Below, in pieces: positions 6,458-12,128 of a stretch of DNA of 21,397 nt (positions are counted from its first letter, which is position 1; every line of letters begins with the position of its first letter). The stretch is from a virus. The translations under genes and the position numbers were made by a program. The stretch lies in the IMG/VR virus record IMGVR_UViG_3300031759_000166, positions 1-21,397 of that record. One strand, given 5' to 3'. The notes beneath the pieces are model-generated. The model worked only from the letters and a program-made list of their open reading frames with translations. It was not told the origin of the DNA and made no database searches.

Positions 6458-6853
6458 TTACTCTTTTAATGCTTTAATTAATTTTGCGATTTCCTCATTA
6501 AAATTAACGGAAACCTCGTTCTTTACCTCGGACTTAATTTCGCGGTTATCTTTGTAATCATCGGGATACTGTCCTCGAAGGGCAATTTCAGCGATCCTGG
6601 AGTTAAATGCTTTGTTGTCCACGTTGGCTAGGAGCATCATTTCCCAATAAGACTGACCATATACTGTTGCCATATCCATGGTCTCTGCAAAGTATGGGTC
6701 TTCTTTTTTCCACTTTGCTGCCGTACCACGGCTAATACCGATGGCGGCATACATTGATTTTTGAGAGGCGCCCTGTTTGCCAAGTTCCAAAACGGTCTTA
6801 GCCATTTCCTCGGTGAACGTCTTTTTGTTTGGGGGTGATTTTTTAGTTGCCAT
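6458..6853 (-). CDS. terS: Probable terminase small subunit
   Basis: This 131-residue protein has an N-terminal helix-turn-helix (about 13-50: EEMAKTVLELGKQGASQKSMYAAIGISRGTAAKW, cited in part), as in small terminase subunits that bind the packaging site. A helical region (YFAETMDMATVYGQSYWEMML), an IAEIALRGQYPDDYKD block and an acidic C-terminal helix ending IAKLIKALKE follow. I recognise the overall pattern from phage terS-like DNA-packaging proteins; a different HTH regulator is possible. The ATG overlaps the stop of the small basic protein upstream (TAATG). No large subunit is present downstream within the window, where an HNH gene follows instead. Confidence 0.65.
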   Translation of the reverse strand: MATKKSPPNKKTFTEEMAKTVLELGKQGASQKSMYAAIGISRGTAAKWKKEDPYFAETMDMATVYGQSYWEMMLLANVDNKAFNSRIAEIALRGQYPDDYKDNREIKSEVKNEVSVNFNEEIAKLIKALKE

Positions 6854-7002
6854 TATTTTTTAGCGGTCTTTGCAGACTCTTTAAATTGTTTAGCTGTGGG
6901 GGCGCCTTTGGTACCCGGCTTGCGCATCTTTTCGCCCGAGCCAGCTTTAATGCGCTCTTGCTTAGCGTGGATGTTTGCGTATAAACCGGGTTTAGTTGCC
7001 AT
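6853..7002 (-). CDS. Short basic phage protein preceding terS
   Basis: This 49-residue ORF reads MATKPGLYANIHAKQERI and then KAGSGEKMRKPGTKGAPTA before a Lys-rich tail. The G-LY-NI--K--RI--GSGEKMRKPG-KGAPTA pattern belongs to short basic proteins I recognise from many podovirus- and siphovirus-like genomes, where the function is unknown. Its stop overlaps the terS start (TAATG), so the two are translationally coupled. The upstream ribosome binding site is weak (AGG). It is the first gene after the repeat-rich region at 7003-7190. Confidence 0.75.
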   Translation of the reverse strand: MATKPGLYANIHAKQERIKAGSGEKMRKPGTKGAPTAKQFKESAKTAKK

Positions 7003-7012
7003 ATTGATACCT

Positions 7013-7103
7013 ATATGTATAGTTATTGACAAAAAGTATACATATCAACAGTTTTGTTGACATTTTTGTAAAGTTTTGCCGACTAATTGTAAAGTTGTTG
7101 ACA
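7013..7103. repeat. Cluster of operator-like repeats upstream of the packaging unit
   Basis: This AT-rich stretch holds a perfect 9-base inverted repeat (ATATGTATA 7013-7021, TATACATAT 7037-7045). It also holds three direct copies of TTRTTGACA on the plus strand (7023-7031, 7054-7062, 7095-7103) and two copies of TTGTAAAGTT (7066-7075, 7087-7096). It lies just upstream of the small basic protein and terS. It could be a promoter/operator region or a terminase recognition site. The TTGACA elements would be canonical -35 boxes only for the plus strand, where there is no gene. Confidence 0.55.
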
Positions 7104-7190
7104 TTGGGCAGGAAATCCCAATCTTGGAGTTGGTTACCTGTGGGTCTGGTGATATTAAGTGCCGATGCCTCCGGTCACACCTTGCCCAAT
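7103..7190. other. 88-base element closed by an 8-bp stem, candidate ncRNA or packaging-site structure
   Basis: ATTGGGCA (7103-7110) and TGCCCAAT (7183-7190) pair perfectly and enclose several smaller inverted repeats. On the minus strand these include GTG-A-CCG/CGG-CAC with a one-base bulge and CCAA/TTGG. The result is a multibranched, tRNA-sized fold. It is not a tRNA, because there is no T-arm consensus or CCA. It has no plausible ORF on the minus strand. It sits between a terminator and the packaging genes, so an RNA (packaging or regulatory) or a terminase-binding DNA site are both open. Confidence 0.4.
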
Positions 7191-7201
7191 CTCAAAAATT
7201 T

Positions 7202-7244
7202 AAAAAACCCCACAAAGTGTGCTTCCATGGATAGGCATGCGGGG
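7202..7244 (-). terminator. Intrinsic terminator after the 7253-7498 gene
   Basis: On the minus strand CCCCGCA and TGTGGGG form a 7-bp stem (one G-U pair), with an inner TGC/GCA extension, followed by six T residues. It begins 9 bases after the stop at 7253 and isolates the packaging unit from upstream transcription. Confidence 0.85.
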
Positions 7245-7252
7245 TGTGTTAC

Positions 7253-7498
7253 TTAAAAGCCTGTTACTTTCTTTGCAGCTTTCACTAACTCTTTTTCAGT
7301 GCTCTCGCTGATAAATCGGTTAATTTGTAAAGCTGCGTCAATAACCTCTTCCATTGTTGGAAATTTTGGAGCTGCTTCAGCTAATTGTTTGGATGTCTTG
7401 TCCATTAGATCCCACGCAGCCATCTGGGCTTTGTAGTTGTTTTCTAATAGTTCTTTTGCTTGATAAAATGCTGCATAACGTAGTTCAAAAGGTGTCAT
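7253..7498 (-). CDS. Small helical phage protein (MTPFELR family)
   Basis: This 81-residue protein begins MTPFELRYAAFYQAKELLE. Short proteins with this opening (MTPF-LR, then a helix, then FPT-EE-I--A--IN-F) occur in many phages of T4-like and other types, with no known function. It is predicted all-helical and lacks Cys and membrane segments. I choose the start at 7498 because AGGACACAATATG gives a ribosome binding site. The frame stays open to 7618 only by reading through the promoter-like motif. It forms a one-gene unit between motif copy 4 and a terminator, with a long structured leader. Confidence 0.78.
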   Translation of the reverse strand: MTPFELRYAAFYQAKELLENNYKAQMAAWDLMDKTSKQLAEAAPKFPTMEEVIDAALQINRFISESTEKELVKAAKKVTGF

Positions 7499-7606
7499 AT
7501 TGTGTCCTGTGTGTGATGTGTGTGAGGGCCAGGATTCTATGATGGCTCCTGGTGGCCATTGGCTTTCTTTACAGCCGGGGGTATCTCCCGATAAGCCCCT
7601 ATATAC
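7499..7606 (-). other. Structured 108-base 5' leader
   Basis: Between motif copy 4 and the start at 7498 the minus strand has several inverted repeats: GGGG/CCCC around a 14-base loop, GGCT/AGCC around TGTAAAGAA-like bases, and CCAGG/CCTGG around 14 bases. No ORF of note uses this stretch. It is probably an untranslated leader that could stabilise or regulate the mRNA. Confidence 0.45.
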
Positions 7607-7617
7607 ACTAATACGCA
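7607..7617 (-). promoter_or_regulatory. TGCGTATTAGT motif, copy 4 (putative phage promoter)
   Basis: This exact copy is embedded in a 9-base inverted repeat on the plus strand (ATACACTAA 7603-7611, TTAGTGTAT 7619-7627). It is followed by GTATATAGGGG and lies 108 bases before the 7253-7498 gene. Confidence 0.55.
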
Positions 7618-7635
7618 TTTAGTGTATTAAACGCC

Positions 7636-7866
7636 CTAAAAATCATCCGGCACTATGATAGTCTTCTTAGGCTTGGATGGTGGCGTTTTGTTTAGCGCAC
7701 TGTGTAGGTGTGGCATGACATCATTAAGCATCATCTTGGCCATTGCTGCAGCCTTTTCTTGGTGCTCAATCTCTTGCTGGGCCGTTGTTTGTTTGGCTTT
7801 GCGTTCGACTTCCTTAATGATGTTATTGCTGATACCTGCGCTCTTAAGCAGTTGCTTCAGGTTCAC
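7636..7866 (-). CDS. Small phage protein with a charged helical core
   Basis: This 76-residue protein is unrecognised. It has a predicted long helix (IIKEVERKAKQTTAQQEIEHQEKAA) followed by a Pro/Lys-rich tail (PPSKPKKTIIVPDDF). I prefer a GTG start at 7866 because GGAG lies 7 bases upstream. An ATG at 7890 adds eight residues but deepens the overlap with the preceding gene to 47 bases and has a poor ribosome binding site. It is the last gene of the unit that begins at 9297. Confidence 0.65.
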   Translation of the reverse strand: MNLKQLLKSAGISNNIIKEVERKAKQTTAQQEIEHQEKAAAMAKMMLNDVMPHLHSALNKTPPSKPKKTIIVPDDF

Positions 7867-8092
7867 TTGGCGTCTCCACTGGTGTTGCATTCTCGTTCAA
7901 TGCATCAATTTGTGGTGCACATTGTGCTTGAATGGCTGCAATGATATTTGCCAACAATACTACTGGGGCTTTAAAGGGCTCATTTAGTACATTGATAATG
8001 CCATTGATGTCCTGAACTGAGAACTTCAAAGTCATAATCTTATCGGCCAATGGATCTACTGGTTTTGCTGCTGTATCGACTGTATCAGTCAT
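7844..8092 (-). CDS. Small phage protein of unknown function
   Basis: This 82-residue protein has a central block TLKFSVQDINGIINVLNEPFKAPVVLLANIIAAIQAQCAPQI (cited in part as KFSVQDINGIINVL and APVVLLANII). It resembles a widespread short phage family with the pattern L-F-V-D-N-IL--L---PF--V--LI--IQ-Q--PQ. The function is unknown. The N-terminus and C-terminus are low-complexity and acidic. It overlaps the preceding gene by 8 bases and the next by about 23. Confidence 0.72.
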   Translation of the reverse strand: MTDTVDTAAKPVDPLADKIMTLKFSVQDINGIINVLNEPFKAPVVLLANIIAAIQAQCAPQIDALNENATPVETPSEPEATA

Positions 8093-8384
8093 TTTTACTT
8101 CCTTTCTTCTTTGGTTGTTTAATTGGGAAACCCAATCTTTCTCTTGCTGCTAACTGCTCCGGATCAGTACAGTACTGATTTAATTCAAATTTACGACAAT
8201 ATGTATCCATCAATGCCTCCATACGCATATCGTGAAGCATTTTAATACCTAATAGCGCATTAGATATTTCATCTTCTGTCATTGGTCTTGGGGCGTCGCC
8301 GTGATGTTTAAATAACAAATCAATATCATCTGCTGTTTGCCACGCCACCATGATGGCCTGTTCTAAATCGTATCTATCGCTCAT
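8085..8384 (-). CDS. Small phage protein of unknown function
   Basis: This 99-residue protein is mostly helical, with an N-terminal helix (RYDLEQAIMVAWQTADDIDLL), the segment MTEDEISNALLGIKMLHDMRMEALMD, and a basic C-terminal tail (KQPKKKGSKND). No catalytic motif is seen. Its ATG overlaps the stop of the 8381-8602 gene (ATGA), and its stop overlaps the next gene by 8 bases, so it is tightly coupled in the operon. Confidence 0.72.
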   Translation of the reverse strand: MSDRYDLEQAIMVAWQTADDIDLLFKHHGDAPRPMTEDEISNALLGIKMLHDMRMEALMDTYCRKFELNQYCTDPEQLAARERLGFPIKQPKKKGSKND

Positions 8385-8602
8385 TTCTTTTTCTTTCTGG
8401 CAGCTTTTACTTGGCCATCAAAATCAAAACAATACCATCTACCAACGATAATTAAAGCCGGTAGAAGTTCTTTCCATGCTTCGATATCATCTTCATGCCA
8501 TTTGTTGGGCTGTTTTAAACTCTTCTCAATGCTGACATAGCTATCAATGAGACTTTTTCCAACAAGTTCGTCCATGAAATCGTCATCAATTTCAATATTC
8601 AT
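8381..8602 (-). CDS. Small phage protein of unknown function
   Basis: This 73-residue protein starts MNIEIDDDFMDELVGKSLID and ends in a basic tail (AARKKKK). The middle has WHEDDIEAWKELLPALIIVGRWY. No family is recognised. The start at 8602 is chosen because AAGGAG lies 8 bases upstream and the ATG overlaps the DUF3310 stop (ATGA). A GTG at 8611 would leave the ribosome binding site too close. Confidence 0.73.
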   Translation of the reverse strand: MNIEIDDDFMDELVGKSLIDSYVSIEKSLKQPNKWHEDDIEAWKELLPALIIVGRWYCFDFDGQVKAARKKKK

Positions 8603-8823
8603 TTGCCACACTCCTTTTCGTGATGCATTCTTTTTTCAATTTCTCGGCGAACATACCATTCGGCTTTACGTAAGTCTTCAACGGCATCATGTTTTAAATC
8701 AGCGCGCCAAATGTATTTGATGGCATTGCCAAGGTTAAAACCCATGTGCTCAGTAACCTGAATGCATTCGATTCCAGAGGGGTGAGCAGTATAATGCTTA
8801 GGCTTATTCACTGGGTCGTGCAT
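8599..8823 (-). CDS. DUF3310 protein
   Basis: This 74-residue protein has the DUF3310 pattern: VNKPKHYTAHPSGIECIQV at the N-terminus, then FNLGNAIKYIWRADLKHDA, then EDLRKAEWYVRREIE. The family is common in phages near nucleotide-metabolism and replication genes and has sometimes been annotated as a nucleotide-kinase-like protein, but I know of no demonstrated activity. It overlaps its upstream neighbour by 20 bases and its downstream neighbour by 3. Confidence 0.88.
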   Translation of the reverse strand: MHDPVNKPKHYTAHPSGIECIQVTEHMGFNLGNAIKYIWRADLKHDAVEDLRKAEWYVRREIEKRMHHEKECGK

Positions 8824-8989
8824 GCTTTCTCCTTAGTTCGCTTTCTACTGCCATAATTTCTTCTGGTGTGTCACAAACCCAAAGTGTCTGAATATCTTTA
8901 AACATGGTTAGATCGATATCTTCAACACCCTGTACCGTATCAAACATCGCGTGCCCTTTAACTAAATGCTCGACAATAAATGTTGTCAT
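8804..8989 (-). CDS. Small phage protein of unknown function
   Basis: This 61-residue protein reads MTTFIVEHLVKGHAMFDTVQ at the N-terminus and ends in a basic helix (VESELRRKHARPSE). It resembles a small alpha/beta fold. No family is recognised. The ATG overlaps the stop of the region-4-like gene (ATGA). Confidence 0.68.
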   Translation of the reverse strand: MTTFIVEHLVKGHAMFDTVQGVEDIDLTMFKDIQTLWVCDTPEEIMAVESELRRKHARPSE

Positions 8990-9297
8990 ATCTTTAATTC
9001 CTTTTTAATAAATTCAATGCCCTTAGCAAAATGGTAGCGCCAGTATTTTTCAGTTACGTTAATATCGGCGTGTGTTAGCCCCTCTAAAAACGCCTCTAAA
9101 ATAAACTGCTGTTTTGTCGGTAGCTGTTCAGCAATCAATCTCCTAACATCCAGTATATCTTCTGCATTCCACGGAAGATAAGCCTCCATCATGTCGGCAG
9201 ATACCCCCTCGTTGTCATCTTGCTCAATCGGATCGAGCTCTTCATCTGACAAACGGGGGGTTGCGGCGTTGATTTTGTGTTTGGTTTTTGTCCTCAT
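8986..9297 (-). CDS. HTH protein resembling sigma factor region 4
   Basis: This 103-residue protein has a Lys-rich, acidic N-terminal half and a C-terminal block from about residue 53 (VRRLIAEQLPTKQQFILEAF, then LEGLTHADINVTEKYWRYHF). The run L-P-x-K-Q-x3-L-x4-LEGLT-x2-[DE]I followed by a basic recognition-like helix resembles sigma-70 region 4, although the turn is a few residues short. It could bind the RNA polymerase flap or DNA; a generic HTH regulator is the alternative. The ATG at 9297 has no ribosome binding site ahead of it, because the helicase stop and motif copy 5 lie only 6 bases upstream. An ATG at 9315 exists but is inside the motif. Confidence 0.5.
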   Translation of the reverse strand: MRTKTKHKINAATPRLSDEELDPIEQDDNEGVSADMMEAYLPWNAEDILDVRRLIAEQLPTKQQFILEAFLEGLTHADINVTEKYWRYHFAKGIEFIKKELKI

Positions 9298-9299
9298 AG

Positions 9300-10643
9300 C
9301 TACACTAATACGCAATTTAGGGCATCTAAAAGGGCTTCTTGCAAATTTATTTTTCCATCTAGCACTTTGGCCACTTGTTCGTCGATACTATTAGACACCG
9401 TTAGATGGTGTATGATAACCGGTTTCGTTTGCCCTTGGCGGTAAATCCTAGCGTTGGCTTGGATGTAGTTTTCTGAACTCCATGGTAGATCAAACCACAC
9501 CGTCTGGGCTGTTTCACCAACGTTGCACTGTAAATTGAGCCCGATTCCCCCACTTTGGGGATGGGCAAGGAGCATACGAATCTCCCCACGACGCCATGCT
9601 TCGATGTTGTCATCGTCCAACACCACAGCCTGCGGGAATTGAAGACGTATTCTTTGGAGAGAATGTTTAAAGTGGTAGAAGACCAGCGTAGGGGAGGAAG
9701 ACTCTTCCATGACCGACTCAAGACGTTCCAGTTTAGAGCGGTGTACCTCTTGTGTTTCTCCTTCTTCGGTGTATATAGCGCCCGATGTGAACTGGAGGAG
9801 TTTCCCCGCCAGTGTCGCCGCTGTTGGAGCTGTGATTTTCCCCTTACCGATGTCAAGGACCATGTCTTTTCTAAGTTCGTCATATTGCCTCCTTACCTGT
9901 GGGTCAATTTCGATTTTGTGATACAGCGACGTAAGCGCTGGTAATTGTAAATAATCTTCAGCTTTGAGACTAAAACAAATATCTGAAACCTTATCTTTAA
10001 TATCCTGATCCGCACCATTTTTTAATTTCCATGAGTAAACTACCCTTGTATGCCTGTTCATCTGATCGGGCATCATGTATTTATCCCGGAATTTTGTGAG
10101 GCTTGTTTCAAGACGCGCCCCTAAGTCCAATATACCCACCTGAGACCAGAGATCGCCCATGCCCTGAGGGGTAGGTGTACCCGTGAGTATTACGCGTCTC
10201 TGAAAGCCCTTTAAATGCTTCTTAAGCGCCTTAAAACGCTTGGTTGAGGCGTCTTTAAAACGGGATGACTCATCAATTACTAAGTTAGTAAACACTAACT
10301 TGTCCGAGGCGCCACAAAGCCAAGCCACGTTTTCAAGGTTTATCAGGTATACGTCTGCCTCTTGGTCTAAGGCCTGCTGCCTCTGCGTAAGCGTCCCTAA
10401 AATTTTCGAGACTTTCAAGGATTTTAAATGTTCCCACTTCTTTACCTCCGCATCCCACACCGTCTCCGCTACTCGCTTGGGTGCTATAATAAGTGTCTTG
10501 CCCGTGAACTGTTCGGCAATAATGGTGAGTGTAGTTGTCGTCTTGCCCAATCCAGGTGGCAGAAAAAGACCAAGGTTGGGGATTGTTTTGGCTTTTGATA
10601 TGAGCTCCTTTTGATAGGGGTGAAGTTGTTCTCTAGTCAGCAT
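9300..10643 (-). CDS. SNF2-family DNA helicase/translocase
   Basis: This 447-residue protein is a superfamily 2 ATPase of the short phage SNF2 type. Walker A is PPGLGKTT at 29-36, motif Ia is LIIAPKRV, and motif II is VIDESS around 122-127. Motif III is LTGTP at 153-157, motif V is GIGLNLQ, and motif VI is QANARIYRQGQ near 395-405. It should couple ATP hydrolysis to movement on DNA during replication or recombination. VRR-NUC, HNH and SNF2 helicase are adjacent, a common phage replication cluster. The ATG at 10643 lies inside the HNH gene (11-base overlap) with no clear ribosome binding site, so translation may depend on coupling. Confidence 0.92.
   Translation of the reverse strand: MLTREQLHPYQKELISKAKTIPNLGLFLPPGLGKTTTTLTIIAEQFTGKTLIIAPKRVAETVWDAEVKKWEHLKSLKVSKILGTLTQRQQALDQEADVYLINLENVAWLCGASDKLVFTNLVIDESSRFKDASTKRFKALKKHLKGFQRRVILTGTPTPQGMGDLWSQVGILDLGARLETSLTKFRDKYMMPDQMNRHTRVVYSWKLKNGADQDIKDKVSDICFSLKAEDYLQLPALTSLYHKIEIDPQVRRQYDELRKDMVLDIGKGKITAPTAATLAGKLLQFTSGAIYTEEGETQEVHRSKLERLESVMEESSSPTLVFYHFKHSLQRIRLQFPQAVVLDDDNIEAWRRGEIRMLLAHPQSGGIGLNLQCNVGETAQTVWFDLPWSSENYIQANARIYRQGQTKPVIIHHLTVSNSIDEQVAKVLDGKINLQEALLDALNCVLV
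9304..9314 (-). promoter_or_regulatory. TGCGTATTAGT motif, copy 5 (putative phage promoter)
   Basis: This exact copy overlaps the last codons of the SNF2 helicase gene, whose stop TAG lies 1 base beyond the motif. It ends 6 bases before the ATG of the region-4-like gene. If TATTAG acts as a -10, the transcript would start at or next to that ATG and be leaderless. Confidence 0.5.
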
Positions 10644-11085
10644 GATAGTTTCGCTTGTCTCGGTTTTCTTTTTTGGTTAGCAGTTGCAGGTTCCAGGGTA
10701 CATGTAGTCCAGATACATTCTTTCCGTTTAGTGGCACAATGTGATCTACCTCCCACAGCTGGCCTGTGAATTGTTTTATTAGTTTAGCGCGCCTGTACCA
10801 CACTTTAATCTCTTCGATAAATACGTCTTTAATCCACTTGGGCTTTCGGTTGCGGCGTTTGGCGCGAACGATGGCCGCGGTGGCATTTACTTTATCGCGG
10901 TTGTTTGCATGCCACACGTCAATCTTTTTGGTCTCGACTTCAAACTTATGGGGCTCTCTCCAAAACTCAATGCAGTATCCATCCTTTTTGTTTTTCTTTT
11001 TGCTGTACCCCCAAAATCGATAACCGTCATCACGGTACTCCCCGCGCACAAACTCTTTTCCTGTGTCAGGATTTAATCGCCGCAT
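10633..11085 (-). CDS. HNH endonuclease
   Basis: This 150-residue protein has a C-terminal HNH core EVDHIVPLNGKNVSGLHVPW followed by NLQLLTKKENRDKRN: the DH pair, the central Asn/His and the final N-x3-K-x2-K-N helix are all present. The N-terminal half is basic and aromatic (DDGYRFWGYSKKK). It is a different HNH family from the two endonuclease VII-type genes. GAGGAG 8 bases before ATG 11085 supports this start. It overlaps VRR-NUC upstream by 20 bases and the helicase downstream by 11. It could be a homing endonuclease or part of the replication set. Confidence 0.87.
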   Translation of the reverse strand: MRRLNPDTGKEFVRGEYRDDGYRFWGYSKKKNKKDGYCIEFWREPHKFEVETKKIDVWHANNRDKVNATAAIVRAKRRNRKPKWIKDVFIEEIKVWYRRAKLIKQFTGQLWEVDHIVPLNGKNVSGLHVPWNLQLLTKKENRDKRNYHAD

Positions 11086-11341
11086 TGATAAACTCCTCAA
11101 TCTGTTCTTTATTTCTGAGCACCGTTACCTCAAAGCCTTGTTGTTTAAGATTCTCAAAGACTAACAGTTGCCTAGGCGAAAGGACTCCAGTTTGTGTTTT
11201 CAATTCCACTAAGTATGCCCGCCCCGCTAGAAATACTATTCGATCCGGCACCCCCGATACTGAGCTGATCCACTTGTAGCTCAGGCCCCCTGCTTCCTTG
11301 ACCTTTTTGTTTAGATAACTTTCTACTTGCTTTTCCAGCAT
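11066..11341 (-). CDS. VRR-NUC domain nuclease
   Basis: This 91-residue protein is a minimal VRR-NUC (virus-type replication-repair nuclease) domain. The catalytic PD-(D/E)XK residues are GVPD33 and E46-L-K48, with a supporting Q58. VRR-NUC proteins in phages are typically about 90 residues and sit beside SNF2 helicases, as here; Holliday-junction or flap cleavage is the likely role. AAGGA lies about 6 bases before ATG 11341. The first 170 bases overlap the metallopeptidase-like gene in another frame. Confidence 0.9.
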   Translation of the reverse strand: MLEKQVESYLNKKVKEAGGLSYKWISSVSGVPDRIVFLAGRAYLVELKTQTGVLSPRQLLVFENLKQQGFEVTVLRNKEQIEEFINAAIKS

Positions 11342-11738
11342 ACTTTTCCTTCTCAAACATGCAAATCTTAAATATCTGGCCGGCTAGATGGCCTGATAGG
11401 TAGGCACGTGTCTCATTGACAAAGTTATCCTCTTCGCCTATGTGCTCGGCCAGATGATCCACAGCATGACTAACTTCGTGAGTAATCGTATCAACCAATG
11501 TACTGAGATCATCATTAACAAGAGCCATATTAAAAACCAAAATGATAATCGCGTCTTTTCCATCGCCAATAAGATGAGTCTCGGCAATTCCGCAATCAAG
11601 TGCACTAGCTTTAAGAGTAATTTCATGGTCTTTTAAAATTTGTTGAAACACTTTGTCGTCAAAACACAATTTAATAATGTCAGGAAAAAATCCAACGTTC
11701 AGTTTGTAGTAGTTGTAATTCCTTTTCTTCTTAACCAT
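11172..11738 (-). CDS. Putative zinc metallopeptidase-like protein (HEVSH motif)
   Basis: This 188-residue ORF carries THEVSHAVDHLAEHI with the zinc-binding HExxH at 87-91 and a possible third ligand in NETRAYLSGHLAGQI (E109). Phage proteins with this pattern are usually about 120-140 residues and of unknown role. From residue 133 the frame overlaps VRR-NUC in a different frame, and the composition turns Gly/Ser-rich (GGAGSNSISSGAGILSG). The C-terminal 55 residues may therefore be a read-through after loss of the original stop codon. The start overlaps the stop of the upstream gene (TAATG). Confidence 0.7.
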   Translation of the reverse strand: MVKKKRNYNYYKLNVGFFPDIIKLCFDDKVFQQILKDHEITLKASALDCGIAETHLIGDGKDAIIILVFNMALVNDDLSTLVDTITHEVSHAVDHLAEHIGEEDNFVNETRAYLSGHLAGQIFKICMFEKEKYAGKASRKLSKQKGQGSRGPELQVDQLSIGGAGSNSISSGAGILSGIENTNWSPFA

Positions 11739-11947
11739 TAGTGCCTCGTATTTTTCTTACGGTTTTCTAAAATCTCAAGGGCCTCTTCTTCGTCTAGCGG
11801 TTCTGCGTCTTCAAATATTTCACCAGTTTCAACTAACTGTACAATTCCTTTCATCAGCGCGTCGAGCTCTTCTTGGGTCATGCCGGTGTCTTCCATCAGC
11901 TCATCGGCCCAGCCCTCTTCAAACACTACTGTCTTTTTCTTAGTCAT
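11738..11947 (-). CDS. Small acidic phage protein
   Basis: This 69-residue very acidic protein starts MTKKKTVVFEEGWADELMED, contains MTQEELDALMKGIVQLVE and ends with a basic patch (NRKKNTRH). No family is recognised. GGACGATAATATG supplies the start; a TTG four codons earlier is less likely. Its stop overlaps the metallopeptidase-like gene (TAATG). Confidence 0.72.
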   Translation of the reverse strand: MTKKKTVVFEEGWADELMEDTGMTQEELDALMKGIVQLVETGEIFEDAEPLDEEEALEILENRKKNTRH

Positions 11948-11948
11948 A

Positions 11949-12128
11949 TTATCGTCCAAAGGGGATGGTTGCCAGTATTTCTACATGCTCATTATCTGCT
12001 TCGATCTCATAATTGATGCATTTCTCTTCTTTTTTGTTGAAGATGTCATCCCAGCGTTTGTCAAAGGTTTCCTTGTCGACACTGAGCGGGCGTGGGGTGT
12101 CGCCCTTACCACCGTCACGTGTTGTCAT
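11949..12128 (-). CDS. Small phage protein, DGGKGD family, copy A
   Basis: This 59-residue ORF begins MTTRDGGKGDTPRPLSVDKE, continues TFDKRWDDIFNKKEEK and ends ATIPFGR. It is a paralogue of the 48-residue gene at 14736-14882, sharing MT-x2-DGGKGD, a Pro, then F-x3-WD-x-IF-x-K. The ATG overlaps the stop of the 12125-12406 gene (ATGA) and its stop lies one base before the next ATG. The function is unknown. The conserved N-terminal GGKGD loop is the only clear motif. Confidence 0.72.
   Translation of the reverse strand: MTTRDGGKGDTPRPLSVDKETFDKRWDDIFNKKEEKCINYEIEADNEHVEILATIPFGR

Noticed and set aside
7026-7120. Three TTGACA boxes on the plus strand as sigma-70 promoters
   Set aside because: No TATAAT-like -10 follows at 16-18 bases and there is no plus-strand gene; they look more like repeated binding sites.
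7103-7190. tRNA or tmRNA-like gene
   Set aside because: The closing stem and size fit, but there is no T-arm GGTTCRA consensus, no anticodon-arm geometry and no CCA on either strand.
1277-9314. Plus-strand ACTAATACGCA resembles the TAATACG core of T7 promoters
   Set aside because: Read that way it would drive transcription antisense to every gene, the rest of the T7 promoter (ACTCACTATAGGG) is absent, and no phage RNA polymerase gene is in the window.
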